A stretch of 64,000 nt of DNA, from NCBI RefSeq assembly GCF_901000735.1, contig NC_081546.1:16007978-16071977 (forward strand). Direction: 5' to 3'. Of this stretch, positions 1 to 9,256 are shown in pieces. This stretch comes from Corylus avellana (Eukaryota; Streptophyta; Magnoliopsida; Fagales; Betulaceae). The notes below the pieces were generated by a model, which ran no database searches, had not been told where the DNA came from, and saw only the letters and a list, made by a program, of their open reading frames with translations. The stretch's first letter is position 1; every line of letters starts with the position of its first letter. The translations under genes and the position numbers were made by a program.

Positions 1-146
1 GGGAATTCCTAGGGGTTTAAAAGGCTTGTTGCATATGCTAAATGCAATCGTACATCCCATGAAAGGTGGATTTATCTTCTTTCTTTCTTTTTTTGGTTTT
101 TAGTTTTGTATTGCTAAGGGACTAGCATTATGTAAGTTTGGGGGTG
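1..146 (+). repeat. 3' end of internal region of Athila-type element A, with polypurine tract
   Basis: Non-coding tail of an LTR retrotransposon lying mostly left of the window. It matches the tail ending at 57779 and the reverse complement of 14718-14880, including the CTAAGGGACTAGCA motif. It ends in a polypurine tract (132-146, GTAAGTTTGGGGGTG), the plus-strand primer site that always abuts the 3' LTR. No coding capacity. Confidence 0.85.
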
Positions 147-677
147 TGTTAAGTGCCAAAAATATTCATATTTTAGCCCTAAACTTATATTTGTTAATTC
201 CTTAGTTTTGTTAGTTTATGCCATTTTAGTTCTTTTATGTGTTTTCTATGTTTTTGTAGGCTTTTGGAAGAAAAGGAAGCAATTCTGGAAGTATTGGGCT
301 TAAAGGACAAAATTGGGAAAAAGCTAGAAGATCTGAAACAAGCAAAAGCATTCTGGTAGTGCGATCTATTGTAGGGGACCTACGATCAAGCGCACTTCCA
401 GAGAGGTCCAGACGTGAAAAGCAAGGTGTGCACTCATGCGCACAAAAGAAGACTCGATCGCATTATGATCAGGCGTAGAAGACATACGATTGATCGCAGA
501 GATGAGATCGAGTGCACATGGGCTATGATCGAGCACACCCGTGCGCTGGAGAATTCCAAAAGTTGCGGCCAGACTTCCTTCGCTTTCCATATTGAGGTTT
601 TTCTAATCCTAGTTGCACTAGGACTAAACCCTACAATTTTACTAAGGTTTTGAGGTTTTCTAGAATATTCCTAAGCC

Positions 678-685
678 TATAAATA
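678..685 (+). promoter_or_regulatory. TATA box in the LTR of element A
   Basis: TATAAATA within CCTATAAATAAGACC. The same box occurs at the same place in other LTRs (10056-10063, 12557-12564, 36790-36797, 54839-54846, 58257-58264; reverse strand 14255-14262), always 100-200 bp downstream of the GCGATCGAGCGCA cluster where that cluster exists. By analogy it marks the U3/R promoter. Transcription is not shown. Confidence 0.6.
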
Positions 686-1344
686 AGACCTCTAAACTTT
701 TAGAATAATCATCCTGTAATAGACATTACTTTGGGAGAGGTATTTGGAGGCTACTTCTAGAAGTAGTTTTCGGTTCTTTCTTTCCCTTTTCTTTTTACTT
801 TTTTTTTTTTTTTTTAATTATGTGTAACTAACTCTTTAGGAGGGATAGATTGAAGACCTAATTATGTTTATTTAATATTTCAATATTGGCGCCTTTATGA
901 TAATCATATCGTGTTGCTTAACTTGATTAATTCCTATTTTCTTGAATTCCTCATATGTGTTTGTCTGATCAACATATGCATGTAGTATGAACTAGTTAAT
1001 TAAATCAATTTGGATGATCGAGTCCTGGGTACAATTTGGATGCCCTAGGCCTCATGTGTTTGTCGATTTCCACAGTTTTATGCTTTCTTAAAGAACAACT
1101 TAGTAGACACCCATGCTAAATCCTTTAAGAAAGAAAAGATTTAGAGTAGATACCCATACCTAATTCGTTGCTTAGGGAGATCAATAGCTTAAGAAGTAGA
1201 CACTCATACCCTTAGGTATTCATAATATGATTAGATCATTGGCATATTGTTATATTATTTGAGCATGATTAGTGGTGGATATCAAAGCCTTACCTTTACT
1301 TTATCTTTATCTTTATTTCTTTTCCTTAGTATCAATATCAATCT

Positions 1345-2633
1345 TGATGTACAAATTTAATTGTACTCGCAAGCGCACGAGTCATGTGCAATATAGCGTG
1401 TGTGCAAGTGCGAGGTCGATCCACAGGGATTTGTGTTGTGTAAATCAATTTCTACTTAAACCAACTCTATTTTAACCTAGGTTCGAATTTCGTGATTTTT
1501 GTCATGCAAAATGAAACATAAACTAAAGTAAATGATGAAATAAAATGGTAAAGAACACTAAGGTTTTAGAATTCACTTCGCCAAATCTTAACTCTATATT
1601 CTCGTATTTGTTCCTACAATTGACAAACTATTATGCTCAAACTGTTGTTCAATGTTTTACAAATATCTAGTTTAAATCATTCAATGAATCCACCCATTTT
1701 TTACAAATCACAACAAATATCCGATTTGAAATTAAATCATCCTATGTATCCGTTTGGTTAACGAATCACAACGGATATCCGATTTCAATCGAATGATTCG
1801 ATGTATCCGAAGGATGAAACACATCAAATATCCAACTCCAACCATAACAATTCATCACATTCAATTTAAAGATATAAATCAACTAATTGAATGAAAATCT
1901 ACAACATCCTTATTCAAAGTCAAAATTGTATAAACAAAATACGAGAATACATGAGTTTGTCAATGACGAAGCTTCATCTTCAACCTTAGTTGAAAGATTT
2001 AGCCTCTCATGATAACAAAAACAATCCACAATTCAATTGACATCATGAGAAAATAAAACTTACAATGGAAAATTGAAGCAAATGCTCCAAAAACCCAAAA
2101 AAACACCAATTTTGACCAAGTACAGTGCCCCCGGCTCATCTCCGTACGTTTACAATGGAAAAGAATGATATTTATAAGCTAATTTTAGGGTTTTAGCACT
2201 GCCAGGTCGGCCGAGTGCGCTCGATTGCACTCGTGCAACATGTATGTTGCTGTGCAGGGCGTGAGTGTGCTCGAGCGCACTTCTAGTCAGAATTTGCCTA
2301 CTCTTGTGAAATATAAATTTGTAGATCTTTGAGTTAGCTTTCCAATGACACCAAGATCACCTCAATCTGAGCTATACAACTCAAGATATGGCCTTTTTAG
2401 TGGGACTCGTCGAATGCGAATCATTGCTCCATCCCAATTAGCTACCAATGCTCCATGAAGTATCTTAAGCCCCAGAATGAGTTGCAACTATCACCTTAAA
2501 GCTGGATTTTTCTCTTAACAACCTAAAAATCACTAAAATACCAAAACTAACCAAAACATCAGAAAATAATAAAGCTAAAGGCTTAGTAAATGCAAATTAA
2601 AGGGTCCAAATATGCAATATTTGGCACTCATCA
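1345..2633 (-). mobile_element. Solo LTR (Athila-like, TGATGAGTGCC type) nested in LTR A
   Basis: Reverse complement begins TGATGAGTGCC and ends TTGTACATCA. It is flanked by a perfect 5-bp target-site duplication, AATCT (1340-1344 and 2634-2638), and no internal sequence remains. A solo LTR with intact duplication is the usual product of recombination between the two LTRs of a full element. Its R-U5 half is nearly the same as that of element J (36850-37589), but its U3 belongs to another type. Confidence 0.93.
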
Positions 2634-2798
2634 AATCTCGTGACAATTTTGGTATTTTAATTACTTCTAAAACAAAATCAACAATCTCCGTGGGATCGAT
2701 CTCGTACTTGCTACATTGTACTATTGTTTAATCTTGTGCACTTGCAAGTAAAACATACTAAATATTATCTATTAATTTAGGTAGTATTTGGCACAACA

Positions 2799-3909
2799 TG
2801 GAGGCTCGTTCTATTCTTCTACCAAGGATTGACTCAATCCAACCGTAGTATGATTGAGTCTATGAATGGGGGAGCGTTTTTAAGTTTGATGGGAGATGAA
2901 GCCTACAAATTGTTGGATAAGTTGTTCGACAATTCGCAGCAGTGGGATTTTTCAAGTTGTCAGGACGAATTTGCCTATATCCCCAAGAAAGGAAGCATCT
3001 ATGAAATGAAAGAAGACATAGATTTGAGGATGAAGATAGATGCTCTCACTACCAAGGTCGACGCTCTCACAGTGAGCCAGTCCATCAATGCAACCAATGC
3101 ATTCAATGTTGATAGTTGTACCATCTGTGCTAGTCCTTTGCACTTAGCACAGAATTGTCTATCTTTACCTGCTTTTGCCAAGTGTCCTATGGAACAAGTA
3201 ACGCTTTCAATGATTATAGGAAGCAAGCAAGTGGACCTTACTCAGAGACCTACCATCCAGGGTGGCGAAACCACCCCAAATTCTCATCGAAGCAGAACCA
3301 ACTGATAAATCAGGGAGGAGCCCCTCATCATGCTCAAAATCAATACCCTCCCAGATTTCTTCCACCGGTTCTGAATCATGGTCGCTCGGCTCATCCAGTG
3401 CCACCTCCAGCATTCCATGCTCCCAATCAAATGCCAGCATCCTCCTCATAGTCATCTCTGGAAGATACTCTCAAGGAATTCATGATGCTCACTAGCCAAT
3501 CCCTAAGTGAGGTGAGGAATGCTACCATGGTAAACACTCATGCAATTGCTAAGATAGAGAGTCAGATTGGACAAATAGCAAATCACTTATGTGAAAGAGA
3601 GAAGGGAAAGTTCCCAAGTCAGCCTGTGTCCAACCCTAAGGGACAATTTGCAGTTGGAAATTCTTCAAATCCTGCACACGGGTAGGAACATGTGCAATCA
3701 ATTGTCACAGTTAGGTCAGAGAGACAAGTAGACAATCAAGTGGTTCAACAAGAAGAGAACACTACTGTGCCGCAAGGGCAAGAAAGTCCCAACAATGACG
3801 AGAGAGATGCTGGGACTTCTGGAGTCATACCAATTGTTGAGGATCGCCCAAGGACATTTGTTCCTAAAGCTCCCTACCCTAAAAGATTGCAAGCTCCCAA
3901 GAAATGAAG
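2799..3909 (+). pseudogene. gag: gag remnant of element B
   Basis: Homologous to the gag of element J from the FYQGLTQSNRSMIESMNGG stretch onward. A CCHC knuckle is readable (CTICASPLHLAQNC, near 3118-3160), followed by the NPGWRNHP-like segment, a coiled-coil-like stretch (VRNATMVNTHAIAKIESQIG) and the basic KAPYPKRLQAPKK tail. The frame breaks near 3200, and stops occur near 3450, at 3684 (TAG where J has CAA) and at 3905. The gag start was separated by the insertion of element A. Confidence 0.85.
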
Positions 3910-4986
3910 GAAGTTTGAGGACATTTTGGAGGTGCTCAAACAAGTCCAGATCAACATTCTGTTTTGGATGCCATCTAGCAAGTGCCATCACATGCGAAGT
4001 TCTTGAAGGACTTGATCACTATCAAGAGAAGGACAAATGTCATAAAGAAGGCATTTTTTATAGAGCAGGTAAGCTCCATTCTGTAATGTAGAGCTCCCAT
4101 TAAAAATAAGGATCCTGGATGTCCTACCATTTCTTGCATGATCAGGGACAACTACGTGGAGAAAGCCCTTTTGGATTTAGGAGCTAGAGTAAATCTTCTA
4201 CCTTATTCGGTATATCTGCAGTTGGGTTTAGGGGAATTGAAACCGACATCAATGAAACTATAGTTAGCAGACTGATCAGTAAAAATCCCAAGAGGAACTA
4301 TTGAAGATGTGATGATCAAGGTTGACAAATTCTACTTCTCTCTCAACTTTATAGTCCTAGACACAGAACCAGTGCAGAATGTTGAGATTCAAATACCAGT
4401 GTTTTTAGGATGACCCTTCTTAGCTACGGCTAATGCCCTAATCCACTGTAGGACTGAGATAATGAAGATTTCTTTTAGGAACATGACAGTGGAGATGAAC
4501 ATCTTTGACATCAACAAGTGGCCACTTGAAGACGATGATGTTAGAAATGTGTGTCTAATTGAAGAAATAACTGATGAGACTGTGAGTGAGTTAAGCATTG
4601 AGGACCCTGTGGAAGAGTGTTTTACTCAATTTGGAGATGATCTGGACCTTGACAAATTACTTGGGCAAGTTGGTACTTTGTATAAGCCAAGTATTGAGGA
4701 CCCTAAGGTAGAGTTTTTTGCTCAATCTAAAGGTGATCTAGACCTTGACAGGTTACTTGAGTTAGTTGAGACTGTTAGTGAGCCTAGTATTGAGGACCAT
4801 ATGATAGAGTGCTTTGCTCAATTTGGATTTGATTTGGACTTTGACAAATTATTGGAGCAAGCTAATGCCATATTGGATTCAATTCTTGAGATGCAATCGA
4901 AAATTGGGGAAACCATTGAGATATCATTCCCCAATCCATCTTCATCAGCAGTTGAGCCTCTCAAGTTGGATGTAAAGCCTCCCTAA
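3910..4986 (+). pseudogene. Protease and protease-RT linker remnant of element B
   Basis: Contains the retropepsin-like stretch LLDLGARVNLLPYSVYLQLG near 4170-4230, with Asp-Leu-Gly where classical enzymes have Asp-Thr/Ser-Gly, then the LGxPFLATANA segment, both also present in J. Stops interrupt the protease. From 4462 a 174-codon frame stays open through the linker, which carries three tandem copies of a 32-residue acidic repeat. It ends at the stop at 4984-4986, before the RT region. Confidence 0.8.
4597..4866 (+). repeat. Three tandem 96-bp units in the protease-RT linker of B
   Basis: Units start at 4597, 4693 and 4789 with ATTGAGGAC, so the period is exactly 96 bp (32 codons); the third is partial. 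Each encodes a variant of EDPxxECFAQFGxDLDLDKLL. Element J has one unit (about 40572-40667) and element K at least two (from 54177). Confidence 0.88.
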
Positions 4987-5560
4987 AGTATAATTTTATT
5001 GGCCCTACTGGTATTTTGTCTGCAATCATAGCTTCCGACCTGGTTGATGCTCAGGAAGGAAAGTTACTGGATGTTTTAAGAGAACACAAGGAAGCCATAG
5101 GTTGGAATATTGATGATCCCTAAAGGCAACTGAACCTGGACATGCAAGAGGTTGTGAGAGATGAAGTGATTAAACTTTTGGATGTAGGTATTATGTATTT
5201 GATTTATGATAGTATGGGTTAGACCCATTCATGTGGTATCTAAGAAGTCAGCTGTGACCGTGGGGAAGAATAAGGACAATGAGTTGGTCCCACCTCGCGT
5301 GCAGACAAGATGGTAGGGTTGCACTCATTACCGCAAGCTGAATGCCACAAGGAAAGATCATTTCCCTCCCCCATTCATTGATCAGATGATGGAATGGTTA
5401 ATTAGACATCCCTACTGCTATGTCCTTGATGGTTTTTCCAACTACAACCAAGTTCCTTTGGACCACAAAGATCAAGAGAAAACCACTTTCACCTGTCCTT
5501 TTGGTACGTTTACCTACTGTCGCATGTTGTCTGGATCATGCAACGCACCTGCTGTGGAGA
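4987..5560 (+). pseudogene. Truncated reverse transcriptase remnant of element B
   Basis: Carries recognisable N-terminal RT segments: IKLLDVGI, then YCYVLDGFSNYNQVPLDHKD (first catalytic Asp region) and [15 protein letters not shown]. Homology stops just after this, so the FMDD box, RNase H and integrase are absent. A TAA stop at 5121-5123 falls at the same codon where elements D and I carry TAG, immediately before the RxLN start of the RT domain. Confidence 0.8.
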
Positions 5561-6917
5561 GTCTTGCTGAAGATGGTAAACTTAGGGCTTGTGGGAGGCA
5601 ACCCCTTGCTACTTTGAGTTTTTTGTTGTCATTTGATTTTGTTTTGCTTGTTTTTGTTTTTGTTTTGTTTTCAGGACAAGTGTCTTACATTCAAGTTTAG
5701 GGGATGCTCTCCAACGTTATGCCCAAGGTTTTCCTCCCATTCGGTATTGTATTTCTGGCCACATTGGGAACAATGTGTCATTTAAGTTGTTGATTAAGCA
5801 TGAGTTACTATCCATTTCTTGATTATCTGTTGTTGTTTGTGTGTTTAAAAAAAATGCTATGTTGTTGATTAAGCATGAGTTACACTGTAACTATGGTTTG
5901 CCGTTCATTGGTGTGTTTAACAACTAGAACATATCCTCATCATGCATTAGGAATTTGAGTCCTTTGACTTATTTTTGGCAAGAGAGATTTCACATGTTTT
6001 GAGTTGATCATCACGAGCACATTTGCATAGAGTCTATGAGGTATGAGATTTGAATTGAATAGAATGTTTCTTAAGCTTTGTAGGATGAATTGTAGATGAA
6101 TAACCTTGGGTTGAAAATAAAAAAATAAAAAATAAATAAAAAAATAAAAAAGAGAAGAAAAGAGTCATTTTGAGTTTCTCATTGAGTAACCGGACCTCTT
6201 GACTCATTAAGCATGGAGTGTTCGCGTAAAAAGATGTGAAATTTGACATGGTTGATTGTATGGCTGGTTTGGCTTCGTAGCCTTTTTGACTTGAGTCATA
6301 AGCCCTTAGGGATGTTTTTACATCTAGTGCCTGAAAATCATCTGGTTTGGGAGTCATTGGCCCAACACTCATTACATAGGTCAATTAGAAAGCTTAAGAG
6401 AGCTAAGCATTGCATAGCCTACACAAAAAAAAAAAAAAAAAATGCATATCTTGACGTAAGCCTTGGTTGTTTTTATTTGATAGAATTCCTAAGAATTTTA
6501 AAGTACACAAACTTGAGAATAATTGAAGCCTCATGATTGTATGTTAATCTCACTTTTCACTTAATGGAGCATGTGTTGTCTCAATTTTCCACAAATGAGT
6601 GCATTGATTTTGGATGTTCTGATGATGTAATTGTGGTGTTTATCTTGTTAAGCTTGCTTCTGAGTAAGAACCATGTGTTTGTGTGGAAATTTATTCTTGT
6701 TAACAACATAGTGCTAAAAAATGTTTGTGGGTATTATTTCTGTTAAACCCTCACGAGACTTAACTCGTTCTCTAGGGATGCCTAGGGGTTTAAAAGGCTT
6801 GTTGCATGTGCTCAATGCAATCGTCTCTCCCACGACAGGGGATTTATATCTCTTACTTTCATTTTTTTTTCGTTTTGTTTTGCTAAGGGACTAGCAAAAT
6901 ATAAGCTTGGGGGTATT
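5561..6917 (+). other. Post-pol non-coding region and polypurine tract of element B
   Basis: Begins with a motif conserved after pol in elements G and I (about 5572-5606, ending GTGGGAGGCAACCCC). It then carries the long AT-rich segment also seen at 56661-57779, reverse 14733-16285 and reverse 28951-30386, including GTAGCCTTTTTGACTYGAGT near 6280 and A-rich tracts at 6110-6165 and 6425-6442. It ends in AGCTTGGGGGT (about 6904-6914). No ORF with a recognisable product. Confidence 0.75.
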
Positions 6918-7573
6918 TGATGAGTGCCAAATATTGCACATTTGGGCCCCTTTATTTGAATTTACTAAGCCTTTAGCTTTATGATGTTCTAATGTTTGTG
7001 TTAGTTTTGCTGTTTTAGTGTTTTGCAGGTTGCTAAGGGAAAGACTATAGTTTTAATGTGGAGAAGAAAAGCATTTCTGGAACTAGTATTGAGCGCACGA
7101 CACTGGTGCTCGAGCGCGTCTACGCTTGAGCCCAATAGCCTTACGCTCGAGCGCATCTATGCTAGAGCATGCGCACAAGCGCAACTGCGCCATTCAAAAA
7201 GAACTCATGCACGAGTGCGCTCGACCGCACACGTTCTGAGATCGAGCGCATTCGTGCCCAACATCAAGCTAGCAACGCCCTAGTGTTGTGCCGCAAGAGA
7301 CCTGTTGCCTGAGTGCAATCGAGGACACTTGTCTGACCTGGAAGCGCCGAAGCCCTAGTTTATTATTATAAATACCATATTTTTATTGGGAAACACACCA
7401 AAGGGGAGCCGTTCAGACTACAGTTTCGAATTTCTTTCCCTTTGTGGCTCTGAATTTGTTTCTCTTAGAAGATTGTCTATTTTAATGTTTTCAATTCAAT
7501 TTATGATTTTTTTGCAGTCATGAGAGGCTAAAAACTTCAACTAAGGTTGAAGATGAACCCTCGCCATTGATTA
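6918..7573 (+). mobile_element. Truncated 3' LTR of element B
   Basis: Starts TGATGAGTGCC right after the polypurine tract and matches the LTR at 51667-52876 up to the TCGCCATTGATT segment. It then changes abruptly at about 7573 into the interior of a family C LTR. The U3 carries GCTCGAGCGCA-type motifs (7090-7320). No target-site duplication marks the junction, so a deletion joining B and the C array is likely. Confidence 0.8.
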
Positions 7574-7759
7574 GAGTTCTACTTCAAGTCTAAGTCTTTG
7601 TGATGTTCGTATTTAAAGGATGATATTTTAATCGAAAGGAATCATAAAATCAATCCCAAACTTCAAGTTTGAAAAAGGATTTTTAGGTTTCCTCAAAATC
7701 TAAAAGGTCTAGGTTCCTTTAAAACCTAAATTCTATCCCCATTACATATTCACGTAACA
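7574..7759 (+). mobile_element. Family C LTR, 3' half only
   Basis: Matches the last 186 bp of the full family C LTRs and ends CACGTAACA at 7759. Its 5' half is missing at the junction with the LTR of element B. Confidence 0.85.
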
Positions 7760-8861
7760 TTTTGTATCAAAGCCGTGATCTTGCTCAATGGCGAATCCAA
7801 GCTTGGTTCGGCTTGAGCAGCATCATAGTAACCTCGTAACTATGTGCAAAGTCTTGATGAAGAAGATGGAAAAAAATAATGAGACGATGAAAGCAAACAA
7901 TGAAAGATTGTACACATTGATTGCCAAATGCGACGATTGTTTAGCTGATAACAAAGATGAGTTCCATTTTTCCAAACAATCACAAATGGTGCTCGAAGAC
8001 ATCAGCGACCTTACCAAAAACCGATACCTCCATCACGCTCCAATATAGCAAACCAATTGTCTATTAGAGAAAATTCGCTGTGCGGCCAATAAAATAGCTG
8101 ACCAAGACCCAGGGACCCGCCACACCGAACCACCGAGAGTCCGAGCACAAAACCGTCTACATCTCAGCCACTACACCTTCCAAGCAGCGTACCACTAGGG
8201 AACCACCAAACTGCCATCTACAATCCACTTGAAATCGCCGAAGTCGGCAACCAAAACGCACCATCAACCACCACAGCCGCGAATCCGGTACACACCACCC
8301 CCAACATCCCATTAGCATTTCCCCAACGTGGTTGCCAGAAACTGAACACCAATACATGGACAAGCCATGACGCAAGCGTTTGAAGTGTTGTGATCACTTT
8401 ATGCGGAAGAGATGGAGATGGAAGTTGACGATGCTACTTTACAACCAAGAGGAGCAGCAGGTGGTATCAAGGACCATTTCGTGGGAAGCAGAATCTTTGA
8501 AAAACATAACAAAACAAGAGCAGTGGCAAGACAAAAAAGTTGGTCCATCGTCAGTGTACTTCCATCCGAACACTTGTCTTCCTCAAATGCCCCTCTTTCC
8601 AGTGCCTTTTTCATCCCAAGATCAGCTGCAAATTTTCTTTTCAGGCTAACTATTGCCAACCACTTATTCACCATGAATTTGCCTTTGTAGCATACAAAAG
8701 ACAAAAATGGTCTCATTTTGAGTGACGTGATGATTAATTACAGTGCTCCAAGTCCCTGGCCCATATCTGCTACTTCATGGCCACGTCATCGGCTACATCA
8801 CAACATTATAAGAAAATAATTTCTAGACCTTGAGGAGACGGTCTCCTTAAGGAGGAAGGAA
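7760..8861 (+). mobile_element. Family C internal region, unit C1
   Basis: Begins with a decayed tRNA-iMet-type PBS (TGTATCAAAGC near 7763) and ends with the polypurine tract AAGGAGGAAGGAA at 8849-8861. It contains a short gag-like ORF (7788-8048) and a proline-rich-looking non-coding stretch. A second small ORF (8412-8690) is open in several copies. Near the end, the three-frame reading gives LEDKV-like text similar to the last residues of chromovirus integrases. No protease, RT or integrase, so non-autonomous. Confidence 0.75.
7788..8048 (+). CDS. Gag-N-terminus-like small protein of family C (unit C1)
   Basis: 86 codons starting at the first ATG after the PBS (MANPSLVRLEQ). The central part has heptad-like spacing and charge (LMKKMEKNNETMKANNERLYTLI), suggesting a coiled coil, followed by CDDC. 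The position just after a tRNA-iMet PBS and the MxxxxxRLEQ start resemble the N-terminus of chromovirus Gag. No capsid or nucleocapsid part follows. The same ORF is open in C3, C6 and C5', shifted in C2 and stopped in C4. Whether it makes protein is unknown. Confidence 0.45.
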   Translation: MANPSLVRLEQHHSNLVTMCKVLMKKMEKNNETMKANNERLYTLIAKCDDCLADNKDEFHFSKQSQMVLEDISDLTKNRYLHHAPI

Positions 8862-9256
8862 TGTTACTAAAGTAACATAGGGATAAAGTAGACTTATATT
8901 TAAAATTAATTAGATTTCATTTAAGACTAATTTAGATTAGTTTTGTTATCAGTATTTTAAGATTAGAGATAAACATGCATCTATTAGTATTTCAATTACC
9001 TAGTTATTTATTTTAGAGGAAGTATTGCATTAGTTATCTTTCGACGGGTTTATCTCCAAATGAGTGTAGGACTTCTACTCCAAGTCTAAGTCATTGTGAT
9101 GTTCCTATTTAAAGGATGATATTTGAATAGATAGGAATCAGAAAATTAATCCCCAAACTTTGAGTTTGAAAAAGGATTTTTGGGTTTCCTCAAAATCTAA
9201 AAGGTCTAGGTTCCCTAAGAAACTAAATTCTATCCCCAATACGTATTCATGTAACA
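8862..9256 (+). mobile_element. Family C LTR shared by units C1 and C2
   Basis: 395 bp, TGTTACTAAAGTAACA at the start and CATGTAACA at the end. Preceded by a polypurine tract and followed at once by the PBS of the next unit (TGGTATCAAAGC from 9259), so it is both the 3' LTR of C1 and the 5' LTR of C2. Confidence 0.9.

Larger units (their letters stand above)
147..2798 (+). mobile_element. 3' LTR of element A, split by a nested solo LTR
   Basis: Starts TGTTAAGTGCC directly after the polypurine tract and ends GCACAACA at 2798. Without the inserted 1345-2633 solo LTR and one target copy it is about 1358 bp, normal for the Athila LTRs here. The U3 holds decayed copies of the GCGATCGAGCGCA motif (361-545) and a TATA box. 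The next bases (2799 on) are gag codons of element B, so A inserted into B. The matching target-site copy lies outside the window. Confidence 0.85.
2799..7573 (+). mobile_element. Element B: decayed, internally deleted Athila-type retrotransposon
   Basis: Order is gag remnant, protease remnant, repeat-bearing linker, first part of reverse transcriptase, post-pol non-coding region, polypurine tract and truncated 3' LTR. The rest of RT, RNase H and integrase is missing at about 5560. The 5' part lies beyond element A, left of the window. It has many stops and frameshifts and is probably among the oldest copies here. Family C abuts its truncated LTR at 7573/7574. Confidence 0.85.

Noticed and set aside
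5386..5700. 104-codon ORF joining RT text to a hydrophobic tail in element B
   Set aside because: The tail is post-pol T-rich sequence fused by the deletion; not a membrane protein.
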